Below the pieces are notes generated by a model, which was given only the letters and a program-made list of their open reading frames with translations, ran no database searches and had not been told where the DNA came from. Shown one piece after another: positions 5,580-7,094 of a stretch of 7,094 nucleotides of DNA. Both the position numbers and the translations under genes were made by a program. Each line of letters opens with the position of its first letter. Positions within the stretch are counted from its first letter, which is position 1. The stretch lies in contig QMPG01000162.1 of the NCBI GenBank assembly GCA_003648455.1, forward strand, positions 1-7,094, given 5' to 3'. Source of the stretch: Bacteroidota bacterium (GTDB lineage: Bacteria; Bacteroidota; Bacteroidia; Bacteroidales; B39-G9).

Positions 5580-7094
5580 ATGCTTAAATCATTATCAATA
5601 AATAATTACGCTTTAATTGATAAACTTAACATTGAGTTTAATCAAGGTTTTTCAATAATCACAGGAGAAACCGGTGCGGGTAAATCAATTTTACTAGGAG
5701 CTATATCATTAATCTTGGGTCAGCGTGCCGATACGTCAATTCTAAAAAACAAAGAAAATAAATGTATTATTGAAGGTGTGTTTGATATTTCAGAATATAA
5801 TTTGACAGATTTTTTTGATGATAATGATTTAGATTTTGAAAAACTCACAATTATTCGCCGCGAAATTAATCCTAATGGTAAATCTCGCGCATTTATTAAT
5901 GATACTCCAACAAACGTAAGCATTCTCAAAGAATTAGGCAGCAAACTGGTTGACATACACTCACAGCACAAAAATTTAATTTTAAATGACACTCAATATC
6001 AACTTCTCGTAGTTGATATTATGGCTCAACATAAGGATTTGTTAAAGGAGTATCAAAGCGATTTTAAAGAATATAAAAAATTAAATAATGAGTTAAATAA
6101 TCTTATCGAGAAATCGGAAAAGGCTAAACAAGATTTTGATTATTTGCAATTTCAGTTTAATCAGCTTGAAGAAGCAAATTTAATTCCTGATGAGCAAGAA
6201 GGACTTGAAAATGATTTAGAAACTTTAACTCATTCAGAAGAAATAAAAACTAATCTGGCGAAAGCATTTCATTTATTATCAGGCGAAGGCGAAACATCAA
6301 TAAGCCAAATAAATGAAGTAAAATCATCATTATCGCTGTTAAATAAATTTTTCTCAAAGTCAATCGACCTTTCACAACGTATTGACAGTGTGTTAATTGA
6401 GTTAAACGATATTTCAAACGAGATAGAAATTATCAGTAATGATGTTGAATATAATCCCGACAAGATAGCTACTATTAAAGAACGTTTAGACTTGATTTAC
6501 AGTTTACAGCAAAAACATCGTGTATCTACAATTAATGAATTAATTGATATAAAAGCCAATCTGCAAAATCAAATAAATGAAATATCTTCATTCGATTTTG
6601 AAATTGATGAATTATCTGCTAAGCTGAAAAAAAAGAATGCTGCTTTGATTAAGAAAGCAGATAAAATATCAAATCAAAGGAAAAAAGTTATTCCTGAGAT
6701 TGAGAAAAAAATTATTGAACTGTTACAAAGTTTAGGCATGCCAAATGCATCATTTAAAATTATGCAAGACAAAGCAGAACAACTGTCTGCTAATGGTTTT
6801 GACACAGTAACATTTCTTTTTTCGGCAAATAAAAAAGTTGAGATTCAAAGCATTTCCAAAGTTGCATCAGGAGGTGAGTTGTCAAGATTAATGCTTAGTA
6901 TTAAATCGTTGATATCACAATCAGTTGCTTTACCAACAATTATTTTCGACGAGATTGATATTGGTGTTGCCGGCGAAATTGCCGATAAGATGGGAAATAT
7001 TATGCTGAATATGTCGAAAAATATGCAAGTGGTGAGTATAACTCATTTACCACAAATAGCAAGCAAAGGGAAATATCACTATACCGTTTATAAA
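5580..7094 (+). CDS. recN: DNA repair ATPase RecN (C-terminus cut by window edge)
   Basis: RecN is an SMC-like cytosolic ATPase that acts at DNA double-strand breaks during recombinational repair. The visible 505 codons are open to the edge; with a usual length near 550, about 45-50 residues are missing. The N-terminal ATPase half has the Walker A loop GETGAGKS (29-36) and the Q-loop region DIHSQHK (125-131). A long charged helical segment from about 150 to 400 forms the short coiled coil typical of RecN. The C-terminal half has the ABC signature ASGGELSR (429-436), Walker B IIFDEID with D457 and E458, and the switch histidine in THLPQIA at H489. The start ATG at 5580 is chosen because MLKSLSINNYALIDKL is the standard RecN beginning. 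It follows porD by 366 bases, with no recognisable promoter, so linkage to the upstream run is uncertain. No LexA-type box was recognised. Confidence 0.97.
   Translation, partial: MLKSLSINNYALIDKLNIEFNQGFSIITGETGAGKSILLGAISLILGQRADTSILKNKENKCIIEGVFDISEYNLTDFFDDNDLDFEKLTIIRREINPNGKSRAFINDTPTNVSILKELGSKLVDIHSQHKNLILNDTQYQLLVVDIMAQHKDLLKEYQSDFKEYKKLNNELNNLIEKSEKAKQDFDYLQFQFNQLEEANLIPDEQEGLENDLETLTHSEEIKTNLAKAFHLLSGEGETSISQINEVKSSLSLLNKFFSKSIDLSQRIDSVLIELNDISNEIEIISNDVEYNPDKIATIKERLDLIYSLQQKHRVSTINELIDIKANLQNQINEISSFDFEIDELSAKLKKKNAALIKKADKISNQRKKVIPEIEKKIIELLQSLGMPNASFKIMQDKAEQLSANGFDTVTFLFSANKKVEIQSISKVASGGELSRLMLSIKSLISQSVALPTIIFDEIDIGVAGEIADKMGNIMLNMSKNMQVVSITHLPQIASKGKYHYTVYK

Noticed and set aside
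5720..5992. Minus-strand 90-codon open frame within recN
   Set aside because: It is antisense to the RecN ATPase domain, with no domain or start context to support it.

Overview
The window is about 7.1 kb of AT-rich chromosome from a member of the Bacteroidota, most likely order Bacteroidales. The evidence is the order bamD-rpoZ-coaBC-DUF4835/porD-recN, an omega subunit of the Bacteroidota type, a DUF4835 protein (a family I know only from this phylum), promoters with the phylum-specific TAnnTTTG -7 element, and start codons without clear Shine-Dalgarno sequences.

Layout. Positions 1-59 (minus) hold the first 19 codons of a MobA-like nucleotidyltransferase that runs off the left edge. Positions 245-1486 (minus) encode a PLP-dependent alpha-oxoamine synthase (serine palmitoyltransferase / KBL / cysteate acyltransferase type) that ends in a strong intrinsic terminator at 195-222. 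A divergent intergenic region (1487-1808) carries a TAnnTTTG promoter for each direction. The plus strand then reads bamD (1809-2612), rpoZ (2624-2968), a perfect 17-bp hairpin (3001-3043), coaBC (3081-4280), a DUF4835/PorD-like exported protein (4314-5213), a 366-bp non-coding stretch full of inverted repeats (5214-5579), and recN (5580 to the right edge, C-terminus missing).

The genes share a housekeeping character. BamD folds proteins into the outer membrane, PorD is associated with type IX secretion, omega is an RNA polymerase subunit, CoaBC makes the coenzyme A precursor 4'-phosphopantetheine, RecN repairs double-strand breaks, and the oxoamine synthase probably makes a sphingoid or sulfonolipid base. 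None is visibly frameshifted or horizontally acquired.

I see no defence system, mobile-element gene, CRISPR array, tRNA or rRNA. The least explained material is non-coding: the hairpin before coaBC, and the porD-recN gap, where an 8-bp stem can close over three internal hairpins and two more hairpins follow. In CoaBC, two positions that I recall as catalytic in E. coli carry Asp and Ser instead of Asn and Cys.
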